Of a DNA stretch of 64,000 nt, positions 1 through 8,895 are shown piece after piece (the first letter of the stretch is position 1; each line of letters opens with the position of its first letter). The notes under the pieces were generated by a model that had not been told where the DNA came from, did not search any database, and saw nothing but the letters and a program-made list of their open reading frames with translations. The position numbers and the translations under genes were made by a program. The DNA is from DTWD01 sp963662965 (GTDB lineage: Bacteria > Acidobacteriota > Vicinamibacteria > Vicinamibacterales > UBA8438), in contig OY759970.1 of assembly GCA_963662965.1 (NCBI GenBank), forward strand, positions 3,410,001-3,474,000, given 5' to 3'.

Positions 1-5
1 GACCT

Positions 6-1022
6 GTGCCGGCTCAACGTTGCGCGGTGTCAATCGGTGTGTTCGCTGGCCTGCTCGGAGCTGCGCTGATCCTGCCGTCGAACGCGGTGGCGCAAACGGA
101 CGACTGGGTAGTGCCGCGCACGGCCGATGGCAGACCCGACTTGCAGGGCGTTTGGCTCAGCAACGCCGCCACGCCGCTGCAGCGTCCGTCGGCGTTGGCG
201 GAGCGACCGCAGCTGACCGACGAGGAGGTCGCGACGCTGCAGGCGAGGGCCAATCGGATTTTCGAGAATGGTCGGAGTGCCTTTGCCACGCCAGAAGGCG
301 CCTTCCGGGCGGCGCTGGAGAACGTCGAGACCTACATCGCCTGGTCGACCAGCAGTTCCATCGGCATGGTCGATGTGACGTTCACCAACCGTACGTCGCT
401 GGTCGTCGATCCGCCGGACGGACGAATTCCGGCGCTGACACGTGCCGCCCAGGCGCGTGAGGCGGCGGTCGACGACGGATGGCAATTCAAGACCGGACCG
501 GAAGATCTCAACAACATCCACCGCTGCATCACGACCGGTGTGCCGCGGCTCGGTGGAAATTTTGGTGCCGGTCCCTACACCTACTACCAGATCGTGCAGA
601 CGCCCGACTACCTCGCGTTCATTAGCGAGGCGTTCCACGAGGCCAGGATCATCCCGCTCGACGGCCGTCCGCACCTGCCCGGGCAAGTCCGGCAGTGGAA
701 TGGCGATTCGCGTGGTTACTGGGAGGGGGACACGCTGGTGGTCGAGACGAGGAACTTCTCGCCCCAGAGCTACTACCGTGGCGCCGCGGAGGGGCTCCAT
801 CTCGTGGAGCGAATCACGCGGAGCAGTTCCGACACGCTGACGTATCGGGTGACGTTGACCGATCCCGAGACGTGGGAGTCACCATGGACGGCGGAAGTCC
901 CGCTCCAGTTGCGCGACCAGACGATTTACGAGTTCGCCTGCCACGAAGGTAACGTCTCGATTGTGGGGATGCTGCGGACAGCGCGTCTGGAAGATGCCTC
1001 CAGACGCGCTGCCGAGCGCTAA
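6..1022 (+). CDS. Secreted DPPDGR-family protein
   Basis: Member of a secreted protein family expanded in Acidobacteria; its reaction is unknown to me. The N-terminus is a signal peptide ending near AVAQ. The family marks follow in order: PDLQGVW, VVDPPDGRIPALT (residues ~130-145), a GDSRGYWEGDTLVVETRNF block (~230-250), LVERITR, and the closing FACHEGN. Six other members or fragments lie in this window. The listed start is a GTG five bases into the window; the frame is open to the window edge, so the true start may lie outside. The next genes are convergent on the minus strand. Identity as a family member is secure, function is not. Confidence 0.8.
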   Translation: MPAQRCAVSIGVFAGLLGAALILPSNAVAQTDDWVVPRTADGRPDLQGVWLSNAATPLQRPSALAERPQLTDEEVATLQARANRIFENGRSAFATPEGAFRAALENVETYIAWSTSSSIGMVDVTFTNRTSLVVDPPDGRIPALTRAAQAREAAVDDGWQFKTGPEDLNNIHRCITTGVPRLGGNFGAGPYTYYQIVQTPDYLAFISEAFHEARIIPLDGRPHLPGQVRQWNGDSRGYWEGDTLVVETRNFSPQSYYRGAAEGLHLVERITRSSSDTLTYRVTLTDPETWESPWTAEVPLQLRDQTIYEFACHEGNVSIVGMLRTARLEDASRRAAER

Positions 1023-1052
1023 GTTCAGACCGGGGGGAATATCCCCCCTCGC

Positions 1053-1499
1053 CTATCGCGTGGTGCGGACAGTATCGGTTGGATCCCGGCCGTCGCGCGG
1101 GGCTCCGCTGCCAGACGACCCCGCAAACAGCCGCGTGCCGTCCGGGAACGTGACGTCCCGCCCGTTGGCGCGGAAGGCGTTGTCGATCGCCTGATAGCCT
1201 TCGACCAGCACCTCGATCCCGGGGGTGACGGAGTCCTTTCTCCACCCACGGCGCACGAGCGCTCCAGGCGGGCCGGCCTCGATCATCCAGTTCTGGACGG
1301 TGCCGTCTTCTGTCGTCACTTCGATGTGCATCCAGGCGTGCGGGTTGATCCATTCCATCCTGGTGATCGTGCCGCGCAGCCGCACCGGCTTGGTCGCGTC
1401 GAACTCGGCCGAGAACGCATGATGCGCCACGACCGGAACGGCGGCGACAAGGAGGCCGAGCCCGGCCAACGTGATCGCTAGTTTCTTTCCCAATGACAT
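1053..1499 (-). CDS. DUF6152-family secreted protein
   Basis: A 148-residue exported protein. A hydrophobic signal segment (residues ~8-25) ends at VVAHHAFSAEFD, and the His pair just after cleavage is typical of the family. WINPHAWMHIEV and RRGWRKDSVTPG are further family blocks, and the C-terminal part reads FPDGTRLFAG. Acidobacterial DUF6152 genes usually sit beside DPPDGR-type genes, as here. It is the last gene of a minus-strand operon, 23 bp after the VOC fusion gene. The start is supported by GAGG nine bases upstream. The biochemical role is unknown; the HH near the mature N-terminus could bind metal, which is inference. Confidence 0.75.
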   Translation of the reverse strand: MSLGKKLAITLAGLGLLVAAVPVVAHHAFSAEFDATKPVRLRGTITRMEWINPHAWMHIEVTTEDGTVQNWMIEAGPPGALVRRGWRKDSVTPGIEVLVEGYQAIDNAFRANGRDVTFPDGTRLFAGSSGSGAPRDGRDPTDTVRTTR

Positions 1500-1522
1500 C
1501 AGCTGTTACCTCGCTTTGGGGT

Positions 1523-3289
1523 CTATCGGGCGCCTCCGGCCCGTTCCCTGTCCAGTGCCCGTGCGCCACTCAGGATATTGGACATCCCGTAGTTGCCCTC
1601 GTGGCAGGCGTACTCAACGAGTTCGTATTGGTCGTTGTCCAGGTTGAACGTGAACACGCCGGTCCACGGTCGCGTCCACACCGTCTGGTCGTCAACGGTG
1701 AATCGGTACTCCAGGCGGTTGTCAGCGGTACGCGTAAATCGTTCCGTGAGGGTCATCTCGGCGCCCGCGCCACGGTAGTTCGTCCTGCCGTTGAAGTTCT
1801 TCGTCTCGACGACGAGCGTGTTGCCGTCCCAGCGGCCCTGCGGGTCGCCGAGGTAGGTTGTGAGCCTGTCGCTGAGCGGCGCGCGCTCCGCGGTTGGGAT
1901 GACCCGCGTCTCGTGGATCATCTCCTTCTGAATCGCCACGAAACCGGGCCCCTGCACGATCTGAAGACCGTTGTTGTAGATCCCCGGCATCATCATGCCG
2001 GGAAGACCGCGCGTAATGCAGCGGACGTAGGGCGTCAAATCCTCCGGGCCGGCCGAGCGGTTCTCGGTGTAGAGCCGCCGTGCACGCGCCGCTTCCTCGG
2101 CCGTGCGTTCACCCTCCGGCGTCATCGCCGGCAGGCGCCCGTCCGGCGGGTCGATGACCATCGCCACCTGGGTCGACGGCGCATTCTTGTCGTAGCCGAG
2201 CGTCGTGTCGCGCCACTCCCGCTCGTAGCCCCAGATGCTGCCGAGCGTCCCGCGCTCGCGCCGCGACGCCGCTTCCTCCGGCGTCAGGTCCTCAATCTCT
2301 GTCAGGTCGAGCGGCCGCTCGAGGGGGATGCCGTGCGCGGGGTTGCCGGTCCACACCCCCTGGAGATCCGGCTCGCCCCACGGCGTCTGCGGCGGGTCGA
2401 ACGGCCCAGACGAGTCGGTGACCTCAGCGAAGACGCGGTCGACCTCGACGCCGGCGAAGCCGGTTTCGACTACCGCCAGCCGGACGTTGTCAGGGCCGAC
2501 AATGAAGGCGCGCTTGGCCGAGGTCCGTGCGTTGTCCGGCACCCGTGGCTCCACTTGGAACTCGGCACCGGCGCGACGCATCTCGTCGGCAGCGTCATCG
2601 AGGTCGTCGACGACGAAGCCGATGTGGTCGATCGCCCGTCCTTCGGTAGTCGCCGGCACGCCTTCGGCATGACGCATGGCGAGCAGCCACACATCGCCGT
2701 AGAGCAACCCGTCGAGACGACCTCGCATGCTGGCCGTCTCGCCGCCGAACACCGCTTGGTACCAGGCGAGCGTCGCCTCCGGGTCGGTCGAGCTCAGGTG
2801 GATGTGATGGAAGCCGAGGTACTCGTCATCTTCGACCAGCTCGATCCGCGTGCCCCACGGATCGAAGATGAAGCCGTATTTGAAGAGCCCCGGGGCGACG
2901 CGCAACGTCGACCCATCTTCGAATCGCTGGAGGCGCACGCCTGAGCCACGCACGCCGACGTCTTCGAGCTCCGCCATCTTCGCGGTGAGGTCAGGGAAGG
3001 AGAAGCCGATGTGGTTGACGCCGGTGCCCTGCGTGCTCCCCATCGTCGGCTGGACGACGAAGGTCACCTCGACACCGTCACAGTCGGCGGCATCGTTCCG
3101 GTCGGCGAGCGGCTCGCAGTCGAGATGCTCCGTGTACCACCGGACCGACTCCGGCGGCGCCGATGAGGTGATGTGGACGTGGTGGTAGTCGGCCTCGGCC
3201 GCGCGAGCCTCCGGGACGATGCCGGGAGCGAGGGCGAGCAATCCGATGGCGACGAGTGCGGCCGCAGCATGTGATGTGGTTCGTGTCAT
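1523..3289 (-). CDS. Two VOC domains fused to a DPPDGR-family domain, secreted
   Basis: A 588-residue exported fusion. After the signal peptide (to about residue 32, EARAAEA) come two glyoxalase/VOC-fold modules: the first begins YHHVHITS and contains NHIGFSFPDL; the second begins FHHIHLSSTDPEATLAWY and contains DHIGFVVDDL. A full DPPDGR domain follows from about residue 325 (TPWGEPDLQGVW, VIDPPDGRLPAMTP, WDGNTLVVETKNF, VEYACHEGNYGM). VOC domains bind metal through His/Glu; the paired H and E positions look present. The start ATG at 3289 was chosen over an open extension to 3592 because it gives a clean signal peptide with GGAGG nine bases upstream and clears the gene upstream. It is the middle gene of a three-gene operon. 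A stand-alone homologue of the VOC half lies at 60484. The reaction is unknown. Confidence 0.8.
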   Translation of the reverse strand: MTRTTSHAAAALVAIGLLALAPGIVPEARAAEADYHHVHITSSAPPESVRWYTEHLDCEPLADRNDAADCDGVEVTFVVQPTMGSTQGTGVNHIGFSFPDLTAKMAELEDVGVRGSGVRLQRFEDGSTLRVAPGLFKYGFIFDPWGTRIELVEDDEYLGFHHIHLSSTDPEATLAWYQAVFGGETASMRGRLDGLLYGDVWLLAMRHAEGVPATTEGRAIDHIGFVVDDLDDAADEMRRAGAEFQVEPRVPDNARTSAKRAFIVGPDNVRLAVVETGFAGVEVDRVFAEVTDSSGPFDPPQTPWGEPDLQGVWTGNPAHGIPLERPLDLTEIEDLTPEEAASRRERGTLGSIWGYEREWRDTTLGYDKNAPSTQVAMVIDPPDGRLPAMTPEGERTAEEAARARRLYTENRSAGPEDLTPYVRCITRGLPGMMMPGIYNNGLQIVQGPGFVAIQKEMIHETRVIPTAERAPLSDRLTTYLGDPQGRWDGNTLVVETKNFNGRTNYRGAGAEMTLTERFTRTADNRLEYRFTVDDQTVWTRPWTGVFTFNLDNDQYELVEYACHEGNYGMSNILSGARALDRERAGGAR

Positions 3290-3317
3290 GACCTGAGTCC
3301 TCCGCCGTTGTGCCGCT

Positions 3318-4112
3318 CTAGCGGGTCGGCTCTCTGCGCAGATGGCCGTATATGAGGTCTTCCGAATACTCGACGCATTTGAACTCGAGCACGCGGGCAT
3401 TGTCTTCGAGCCGCCGATAGAGCGGCATGCTGATCTTCCAGGGGCGCGTAAACACCGTGTCGTCGGTGATGGTCGCCTCGTACCTGAGAGCGTTCCGGCC
3501 CATCGGGGTGTAGCGCTCCTCGACGCGGAGCGCGGCGCTGGCGTAGTTGCCGGCCCGATCGAACCACGCCTCACCGGTGAACCCTTGAGCATCGACGACG
3601 AGGGTGTCGCCGGCCCACAGACCGTGCGAGCGGCCCATCCAGCTGTCGATCGGCGGCGGCTCAGGGTTGTCCTTGTCCATATGGATCGTCCGGTTGGCTT
3701 CGGCGAAGCCGTAGATGATCTGGATCTTCTGGTTCCCTTGGATGATCTGGAACGGATGCGGGAGGTACGTCGCTCGTGGCACCCCCGGCAGGAAGCACTT
3801 CGCCTCGGGGTCGTTCGTCATCCGGTTTTCTGAATTTTTCTGCTTCTGCTGCCGTGCTTCGGCGCGATACGGAATTTCACCTCCCTCGACGACACCCTGA
3901 CCGGGGGGAGTGGCGCCGATCGCACCGAGATCGGGATGACCAGGGCCAGCGGGGTGGTCCTCAAGGTCCCAATTCGCGGTGCCGATCGCCTGCCACACGC
4001 CATTTAGGTCGGGGTGGCCGTCCCACGCACGGGGCACATCGCCGCTTTGTGCCGACACGCCGGCCGGCGCCAAGGCAACCGCCGTGACGACGGCGGCCAG
4101 GAGATGCTTCAT
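3318..4112 (-). CDS. Divergent DPPDGR-family secreted protein
   Basis: A 264-residue protein with signal peptide (cleavage near GVSAQ). Family features are weaker but recognisable: HPDLNGVWQA near residue 35, CFLPGVPRATYLPHPFQIIQ in the centre, WMGRSHGLWAGDTLVVDAQGF in place of the usual GDSRGRWEGDTLVVET block, then VEERYTP and FTRPWKISMP. The closing CHEGN is replaced by FKCVEYSED. It begins the minus-strand operon 4112-1053, with CGGAG before the ATG, and ends 28 bp before the VOC fusion gene. Function unknown; a role with its two downstream partners in the envelope is inferred from the operon alone. Confidence 0.75.
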   Translation of the reverse strand: MKHLLAAVVTAVALAPAGVSAQSGDVPRAWDGHPDLNGVWQAIGTANWDLEDHPAGPGHPDLGAIGATPPGQGVVEGGEIPYRAEARQQKQKNSENRMTNDPEAKCFLPGVPRATYLPHPFQIIQGNQKIQIIYGFAEANRTIHMDKDNPEPPPIDSWMGRSHGLWAGDTLVVDAQGFTGEAWFDRAGNYASAALRVEERYTPMGRNALRYEATITDDTVFTRPWKISMPLYRRLEDNARVLEFKCVEYSEDLIYGHLRREPTR

Positions 4113-4227
4113 CTTGATTCTCCGGTTCTCGGACGCGGGGGTCCATCACGTCAGGCGATCATAGCAATTAGACGACGCCGGGGCGAGGTCGTTACGATTA
4201 TATCTGAAAGTGGCGAAACCGCTTGAT

Positions 4228-4413
4228 TCACCTGGGCTTCGGCGGCATCACCTGACGCACGCGCACAGGGCTCACCAACGCCTTGACGGCGTCCTTGAAC
4301 TGTCCCTTCAGGCGCAAGTCGTCTCGGAGTTCCTGCGCGCTCGGCTGGTAGGACGAGTGGGGAACACGGACGATCGGATGGTCAGTCGATGGGGGCGTGG
4401 TCGGTTTCGTCAT
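4228..4413 (-). CDS. Small hypothetical protein (61 aa)
   Basis: A 61-residue ORF with the segment VRVPHSSYQPSAQELRDDLR followed by a basic C-terminus ending PPKPR. From memory, small proteins with a similar P-H/Y-x-x-Y-x-P-S-x-x-E-L pattern occur as uncharacterised ORFs in accessory DNA, so it may be real. It overlaps the end of the ORF at 4382-4594 on the same strand, suggesting a pair. It lies at the start of a lower-GC decayed stretch. No function is proposed. Confidence 0.4.
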   Translation of the reverse strand: MTKPTTPPSTDHPIVRVPHSSYQPSAQELRDDLRLKGQFKDAVKALVSPVRVRQVMPPKPR

Positions 4414-4594
4414 CAGAGACCTTCCTGGTTTTCATCTTCGACTGCGTCGCTTTCGCTTTCCTGAGTGAAGCCAGGCGGCGACTGACTCGTTTGTTCTCGT
4501 CCGCTAGCTGCAAGCCCAGCGAGACCGCTTTCTTCCACCGCGCTGGAGATAGCACCATCGGCGCACGTTGCATGTTCTCTGCTGGCCGAGTCAA
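4382..4594 (-). CDS. Small basic hypothetical protein (70 aa)
   Basis: A 70-residue Lys/Arg-rich ORF with a predicted helical middle (KKAVSLGLQLADENKRVSRR) that overlaps the 61-residue ORF downstream by about 30 bp. Composition and overlap suggest a two-gene unit such as a small regulator and partner, but no recognised motif is present and chance cannot be excluded. Confidence 0.35.
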   Translation of the reverse strand: MTRPAENMQRAPMVLSPARWKKAVSLGLQLADENKRVSRRLASLRKAKATQSKMKTRKVSDDETDHAPID

Positions 4595-5610
4595 TTCAGT
4601 TACCCTCCAGGGGCGTGTAAACGCAGCAGGAGTATACTACGAGGCTCCAAATACACTGTTCACACGTCTGACGTCGGATTGCCCGCTGAATACGAGACCG
4701 CATGATTGAAACCGCCGCTACAGAGGAGATTGAACGTCTCTTGGCACTGTTTCCTGTAAGGGTCTTGCGTGACGAATGGGCACACATCGAAGGCACCCGA
4801 TCTTTGCCGTGAGGTCGCACAGTCCTTCGACGCATTGAGTTTCTGAACTCGAGCACGTCGTTTACGGGCCTGAGTTGTCTCTCGAGCCCGCCGAATAGGC
4901 GAGCGGCTCACACATGGGCTGATCTTTGGCCCGTCCATGTCCGGGCGAACGGACATTTAGTGGTACGATTTGTCACCTTGGTGCAAGCGTACCTAGGGCA
5001 GCGATATTCGCCACAGTCGCGTAGCGTTAAGGAAGAGGAAATCCTTGACGGTCTGGCCTGGTCTTGCCTTCACGCGTTAACCGTCCGAGACGCGTTTTGC
5101 CAAGGCCACATCGAAGAGATGGGGGGCATAATGTGCACTGATCAGTGATGCAGAATTATTCAGAACACACTTTAAGGTCTTCGACGGTGTTGCGCGGTAA
5201 TTGCGCAAAGGACATCTTCGTTTCACGAGCTACTCCGAAGCGATGAAGACACGGGCTTTGTGGTTGATGAAATTATACGACTTGGTGGGTAAGTTCGTTC
5301 CGGCCATTCCACCCGGAAACATCGAGGCACTGTCGCGCCTAAACCCAGATAACCCTTGCTACCTTGAAAACGTACGCAATGTACTCAACATCTCTCATCG
5401 AAGCGCCAAAGTCATTTGTGATACGTAAAACAAGGGGCCGGGGCCCTGATGGGTCCGTTCCATCGCCAAGACAGAAGCAGATCTACCTAGGTTCGATGCT
5501 GGATCGAGAGAGACGGCCGAACCAGTCGACGGCTGACCAAAAGGTTCCATTCTATAAGTTCATAGGCTAAATGAACCTGTGACAAAAGAGCAACGATCGG
5601 CGGTATCCGC
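4595..5610. other. Low-GC stretch without a confident gene; decayed remnants
   Basis: Base composition drops relative to both sides and ORFs are short. One coherent stretch, 5201-5428 on the plus strand, reads like the middle of a gene (YLENVRNVLNISHRSAKVICDT); a plausible continuation (GPDGSV) is in another frame, so I read it as a frameshifted relic of unknown identity. On the minus strand at 4660-4956 there is a Cys- and Arg-rich ORF that I cannot classify. No RNA gene or clear promoter was recognised. Confidence 0.4.
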
Positions 5611-5789
5611 ATGGCGTGGCTTGTCCTCATCGTCATGCTTGCCGCATTTCTAGGTCTGATTGTAATCGTCGTGTGGGCGGCTATTTATTGGCCATTGTGC
5701 TCGGTCTACTTGACGGTATTGTCGGATGGACGATAAAACACATCACCTCGTTTCTGTTTCCGCACGAACCGACGCCGATTTCAAACTGA
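5611..5789 (+). pseudogene. Frameshifted small membrane protein
   Basis: An ATG at 5611 opens a hydrophobic peptide (MAWLVLIVMLAAFLGLIVIV). A shift to another frame near 5672 gives a sensible continuation, GGYLLAIVLGLLDGIVGW then a polar tail. Together they form a two-helix protein of about 58 residues with a glycine-rich second helix. The unshifted frame stops at 5736 after 41 residues. Either a frameshifted gene or a short single-helix peptide; identity unknown. Confidence 0.35.
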
Positions 5790-5855
5790 CGCTTGCGTGA
5801 TCAGGTCTGTGTAGCGGAGTCGCTTCCCGTCCATGCCTCGCACCATCGCGGCCAT
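5781..5855 (-). pseudogene. IS1595-type transposase C-terminal fragment
   Basis: The minus strand encodes MAAMVRGMDGKRLRYTDLI followed by a stop. This matches the C-terminus of the transposase at 6542 (GGMDGKRLRYRTLI), including a nearly identical DNA run of about 26 bp (5812-5837 against 6591-6616). It is a remnant of a second, diverged copy of the element; nothing upstream of it is recognisable as transposase. Confidence 0.6.
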
Positions 5856-5983
5856 CTGTGTTGGGCCCTGATTGTGTCGGCCCGAGACTCGTGGATGGCC
5901 GTTCCAGGGAGCTGTACGGATCATGCGGGATCGGTACGACGTTGTACAATACCAACCGCTGAAAACGCGCCGGTGCGCGTTAA

Positions 5984-6003
5984 CCCCCGGCTTACACCGG
6001 GGG
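5984..6003. terminator. GC-rich hairpin, possible terminator
   Basis: Perfect 7-bp stem CCCCCGG / CCGGGGG around a 6-base loop. No T-run follows on either strand, so a rho-independent terminator is only possible, not shown. Confidence 0.3.
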
Positions 6004-6284
6004 ACGACTGAGCACTAAAAATATTCGGGTGTCCTCGGGGTGCGACGTTTACGTCGACACTCCATAGAGAACAGACTCATCGTAATCGCCACCTACCGAA
6101 AGCGGAAAAGGGTTATGTGCCCGCACGTGCTTGGCACCAAGAACGGCCTTGTTCTACCAGTTTTCCGGGGAAAGCAGCTCTGGACTCGGGAAGGACGATC
6201 CAGGCAACTGGCGGTGCATGTTCCTCTCGGAACTCTCCGACGTTACATCAGAGGAAGGCGAGTGGCACACCGCGCCTAACCACT

Positions 6285-6515
6285 CTAGGCCACAGACCTG
6301 TGTTGATGATGTAGACTCCGTTGCGACCTATTGGGATTGATGCTCGCGTTCATCCAAGCCGCGTAATTGCGAGCCCGGCGTTCGTCATCGCCTCCGGTGA
6401 ACGTTGCCACGTAGCACATACCAGCATCGCCTTCGCTGTAGGTGGCATTGGCGTCGATGAACTCGACCCGCCACCCGTAGCCATTTACGTCCTTAATCGC
6501 CGTGAAGTCTTCCAT
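6285..6515 (-). CDS. Hypothetical protein (76 aa)
   Basis: A 76-residue ORF with protein-like composition: GYGWRVEFIDANATYSEGDA and YVATFTGGDDERRARNYAAW. A GGGAG run lies upstream of the ATG. No family recognised. The last ~15 residues are low complexity and may be read-through beyond a degraded end. It stands alone between the decayed patch and the IS1595 remnant. Confidence 0.45.
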   Translation of the reverse strand: MEDFTAIKDVNGYGWRVEFIDANATYSEGDAGMCYVATFTGGDDERRARNYAAWMNASINPNRSQRSLHHQHRSVA

Positions 6516-6541
6516 ATTAGTCCCACTCCCAAAAAGTGAAC

Positions 6542-7489
6542 TTACGACCGAGCGCCTGACGCCAGCCCGTTCTCGGCAATCAGCGTCCGGTAGCGGAGTC
6601 GCTTCCCGTCCATGCCGCCGCTGAGCGCGGACAGTTGATCGATGGTGTCGTGCTCGCGCAGGTTGTGCTTGCCGGCGAACTCCTGGACGTAGCGGTCAAG
6701 ATGCTTCGGGCTCAGCTTGTGGAAGGTGCCCTTGTGGGCGCGTTTGAGCATCGACCACAGGGATTCGATCCCATTGGTGTGAATGTCTCCGTTGACGTAC
6801 TCGGAGAGCGAGTGCTTGACCGTCGCGAACGGCAGTTCGTAGGCGGTCGCATCGTCGGTGTAGACCGTCGCACCTGGCGCGGTATGCTCACGTACGAACC
6901 CTTGCAGCGTGGCCGCGTCCGTGGCCGTGACCACCGTCGCCGCGACGTGCTTGGTCGCCGGTCTTTGACGCCAACAACAGCCGTTTTGCCGGTATCCGCC
7001 AGTTCTCGCCGCTTCGTGTTGCTCATGTTCCGGCGTCGACCGCCGACGTAGGTTTCGTCCACTTCGACCGGGCCCGCGAACAGCGTCCCCTCCTGAGAGA
7101 GGGCAGGAGCCGTTGCGCGAGAAACCACGCGGATTTCTGGGTGATTCCTAGATCCCTGTGGAGCTTCATGCTCGACACGCTTTTGAGGCTGGTCATGAGC
7201 AGGAAGGCCCCGAGTAGCCAATCTGGTAGCCGACCTTTGAGCCTTCCATCACCGTGCCGGTCTTCACGCTAAATTTCTTCACGCACTCCTTCTCCCGGCA
7301 GCGGTAGGGCATCGTCTTGTGCTGGCAGCCAGTCTGCACGTTCACCGACCCGCACGCGGGGCAGCACACGCCGTTCGGCCATCGCTGCTCAGTAAACCAC
7401 TGCTCGGCGATCTCGTCGTTGGGGAACATCCGAAGGATCTGCTTCAGCGTGATCCCTTTCCGGTAGGCTTTCCCTGGTGCGTTCTTCAT
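6542..7489 (-). pseudogene. IS1595-family transposase, multiply frameshifted
   Basis: Three frames must be joined to read one transposase. The N-terminal part (7489 to ~7205) has a zinc ribbon (CPACGS, then CREKEC) and KFSVKTGTVMEGSKVGYQ. The middle (~7205-7100) reads FLLMTSLKSVSSMKLHRDLG in a second frame, then VEVDETYVGGRRRNMS in a third. The C-terminal part (6934-6542) has YTDDATAYE, HTNGIESLWSMLKRAHKG and GMDGKRLRYR. Acidic residues in DET, TDD and IES fit the IS1595/ISXO2 DDE set. Frameshifts near 7205, 7100 and 6965 make it inactive. Terminal inverted repeats were not located. Confidence 0.8.
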
Positions 7490-7677
7490 GATGGGAGCAT
7501 CTTACAGGAGAGTGGCGATGATGTCAATCGATTTCGCCACTTTCGATATAATCCCCTTACTAATCAGTAGTGGCCTGTCCTCTCCCGGTCGCCTTCGCGA
7601 GCCGTGGCCCAGTGTCCGGCGCGGCTCCGGGGGCCGGCGCTGTGCGCCCCCTGGCCCGCGCGGTATTATGCGGCGTG

Positions 7678-8886
7678 ATGCCCACGCGTAGTCGCGACGC
7701 CGTTCGCATGATGGTCGCGGGCGTGTCACTGTCGGTCGCCGCGCTTCTGGGGATCGGTTGCCGCGCCGACCCGGACGTGACCAGCGGCGAAGCGCTCGAG
7801 CCGCCCAGCCGACCGAACATTATCTGGATCGTCGCCGACTCGATTGGCGCCGACATCGAGCAGCAACTCCAAGCCAGTAGCGACGGGGCAACGCTGGTTG
7901 CCCCGCTCGACACTGTGTCGGCCGACGGGGCGAGTGTCCGATCCGCGCTGCTGACCGGGGTGCATCCCGAGGTTCTTCGACCCGTGCCGCCGGCCGGGGT
8001 GATCGTGGTGCCGGTGCAGCTACGACGTGGCGGTTACTACACGAGCCGCGCCGGCGACGCCCATCACAACCTGGCGTTCACGGCGTCCCACCCCCCCACG
8101 ATCGCGGCCGGTGCCGATACCGATGCCCACGCGGCGCTCACTCGGCCTGGCCTGCTCGGCGCGTGGGATGCCGCGGGTCGGGATGTCGATTGGCGCGACA
8201 AGAGTAAGGACTGGGACTCTCCCTGCACCGTCTCGTTCGGCTGCGGCGGTAGTGGCTCGAACGACCCGTCGTTCTTTGCGTTGTTCAATCTCGGCGCGGA
8301 CGCTGACGTCGAGGACGAAGTGGGCTCGATTCTCGCCGCCCTCGTGGCGGACGGTCTTGCCGGCCAGACCGCCGTCTTCGCACTCGGGGTTGGCGCCGGG
8401 GAGGGGACGCTGGCCGTGAGGTGGCCGAGCGGATGGGAGCCGGCGGATTCGCGCGGAGACGAGCTGAGCGTGCTCGACCTGGCGCCGACCGCCCTCGCGC
8501 TCGCCGGTCTTCCGGTGCCGCCCCATCTGGCCGGGCGTCCCCTCGTCCCGCTCGTCGACCTCGATGTGGTGGAGCCGTCGCGACGTGACGTCGCGGTGAT
8601 GTTCCACGGACATGACCAGGATCAGCGGGCATCCGCCGTATCACGAGTGGCCGCGACGCCGGCCGGTTATCCAACCGGCGGCCTGTTTCACGTCGCGCCG
8701 CGGGTGGAGCTCTCGTGCGACACGCCCGGCTCGACGATCGTGTACACCACCGAACGGGAGCCTCCGTTCTACTGGCGCCTCTACCGCGGTCCATTCCGGA
8801 TGCGTTTCTGGGAGCTGCGGTTTCAGTGCGGACGGTTCGGGTATCAGGACAGTTCGATCGTGACGTACGAGTTCGATATTGAATGA
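7678..8886 (+). CDS. Sulfatase-like lipoprotein with missing catalytic residues
   Basis: A lipoprotein of about 402 residues: signal ending LLGIGC (Cys ~28), then a reduced alkaline-phosphatase/sulfatase fold (PNIIWIVADS, LLTGVHPE, LDLAPTALALAGL). A C-terminal module of about 70 residues begins PRVELSCDTPGSTIVYTT, like the chitobiase/hexosaminidase C-terminal domain. Active sulfatases have two Asp after WIVA and a C/S-x-P-S-R nucleophile. Here the second Asp is Ser and the nucleophile stretch reads GASVRSALLTG, so neither site is kept and a hydrolase role is doubtful. The start at 7678 is preferred to the longer ORF from 7570 because it gives a clean lipoprotein signal. The next gene starts 10 bp after the stop, so they are co-transcribed. 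Confidence 0.65.
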   Translation: MPTRSRDAVRMMVAGVSLSVAALLGIGCRADPDVTSGEALEPPSRPNIIWIVADSIGADIEQQLQASSDGATLVAPLDTVSADGASVRSALLTGVHPEVLRPVPPAGVIVVPVQLRRGGYYTSRAGDAHHNLAFTASHPPTIAAGADTDAHAALTRPGLLGAWDAAGRDVDWRDKSKDWDSPCTVSFGCGGSGSNDPSFFALFNLGADADVEDEVGSILAALVADGLAGQTAVFALGVGAGEGTLAVRWPSGWEPADSRGDELSVLDLAPTALALAGLPVPPHLAGRPLVPLVDLDVVEPSRRDVAVMFHGHDQDQRASAVSRVAATPAGYPTGGLFHVAPRVELSCDTPGSTIVYTTEREPPFYWRLYRGPFRMRFWELRFQCGRFGYQDSSIVTYEFDIE

Positions 8887-8895
8887 GGTTCAACA

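Noticed and set aside
1493..2944. Long plus-strand ORF of 483 codons
   Set aside because: It is the shadow of the VOC/DPPDGR fusion gene on the other strand. Composition is Arg/Val/His rich without motifs.
3290..3592. Longer start for the VOC fusion protein
   Set aside because: The extension is antisense-like, Arg/Ser/Pro rich, overlaps the upstream gene in another frame and would bury the signal peptide.
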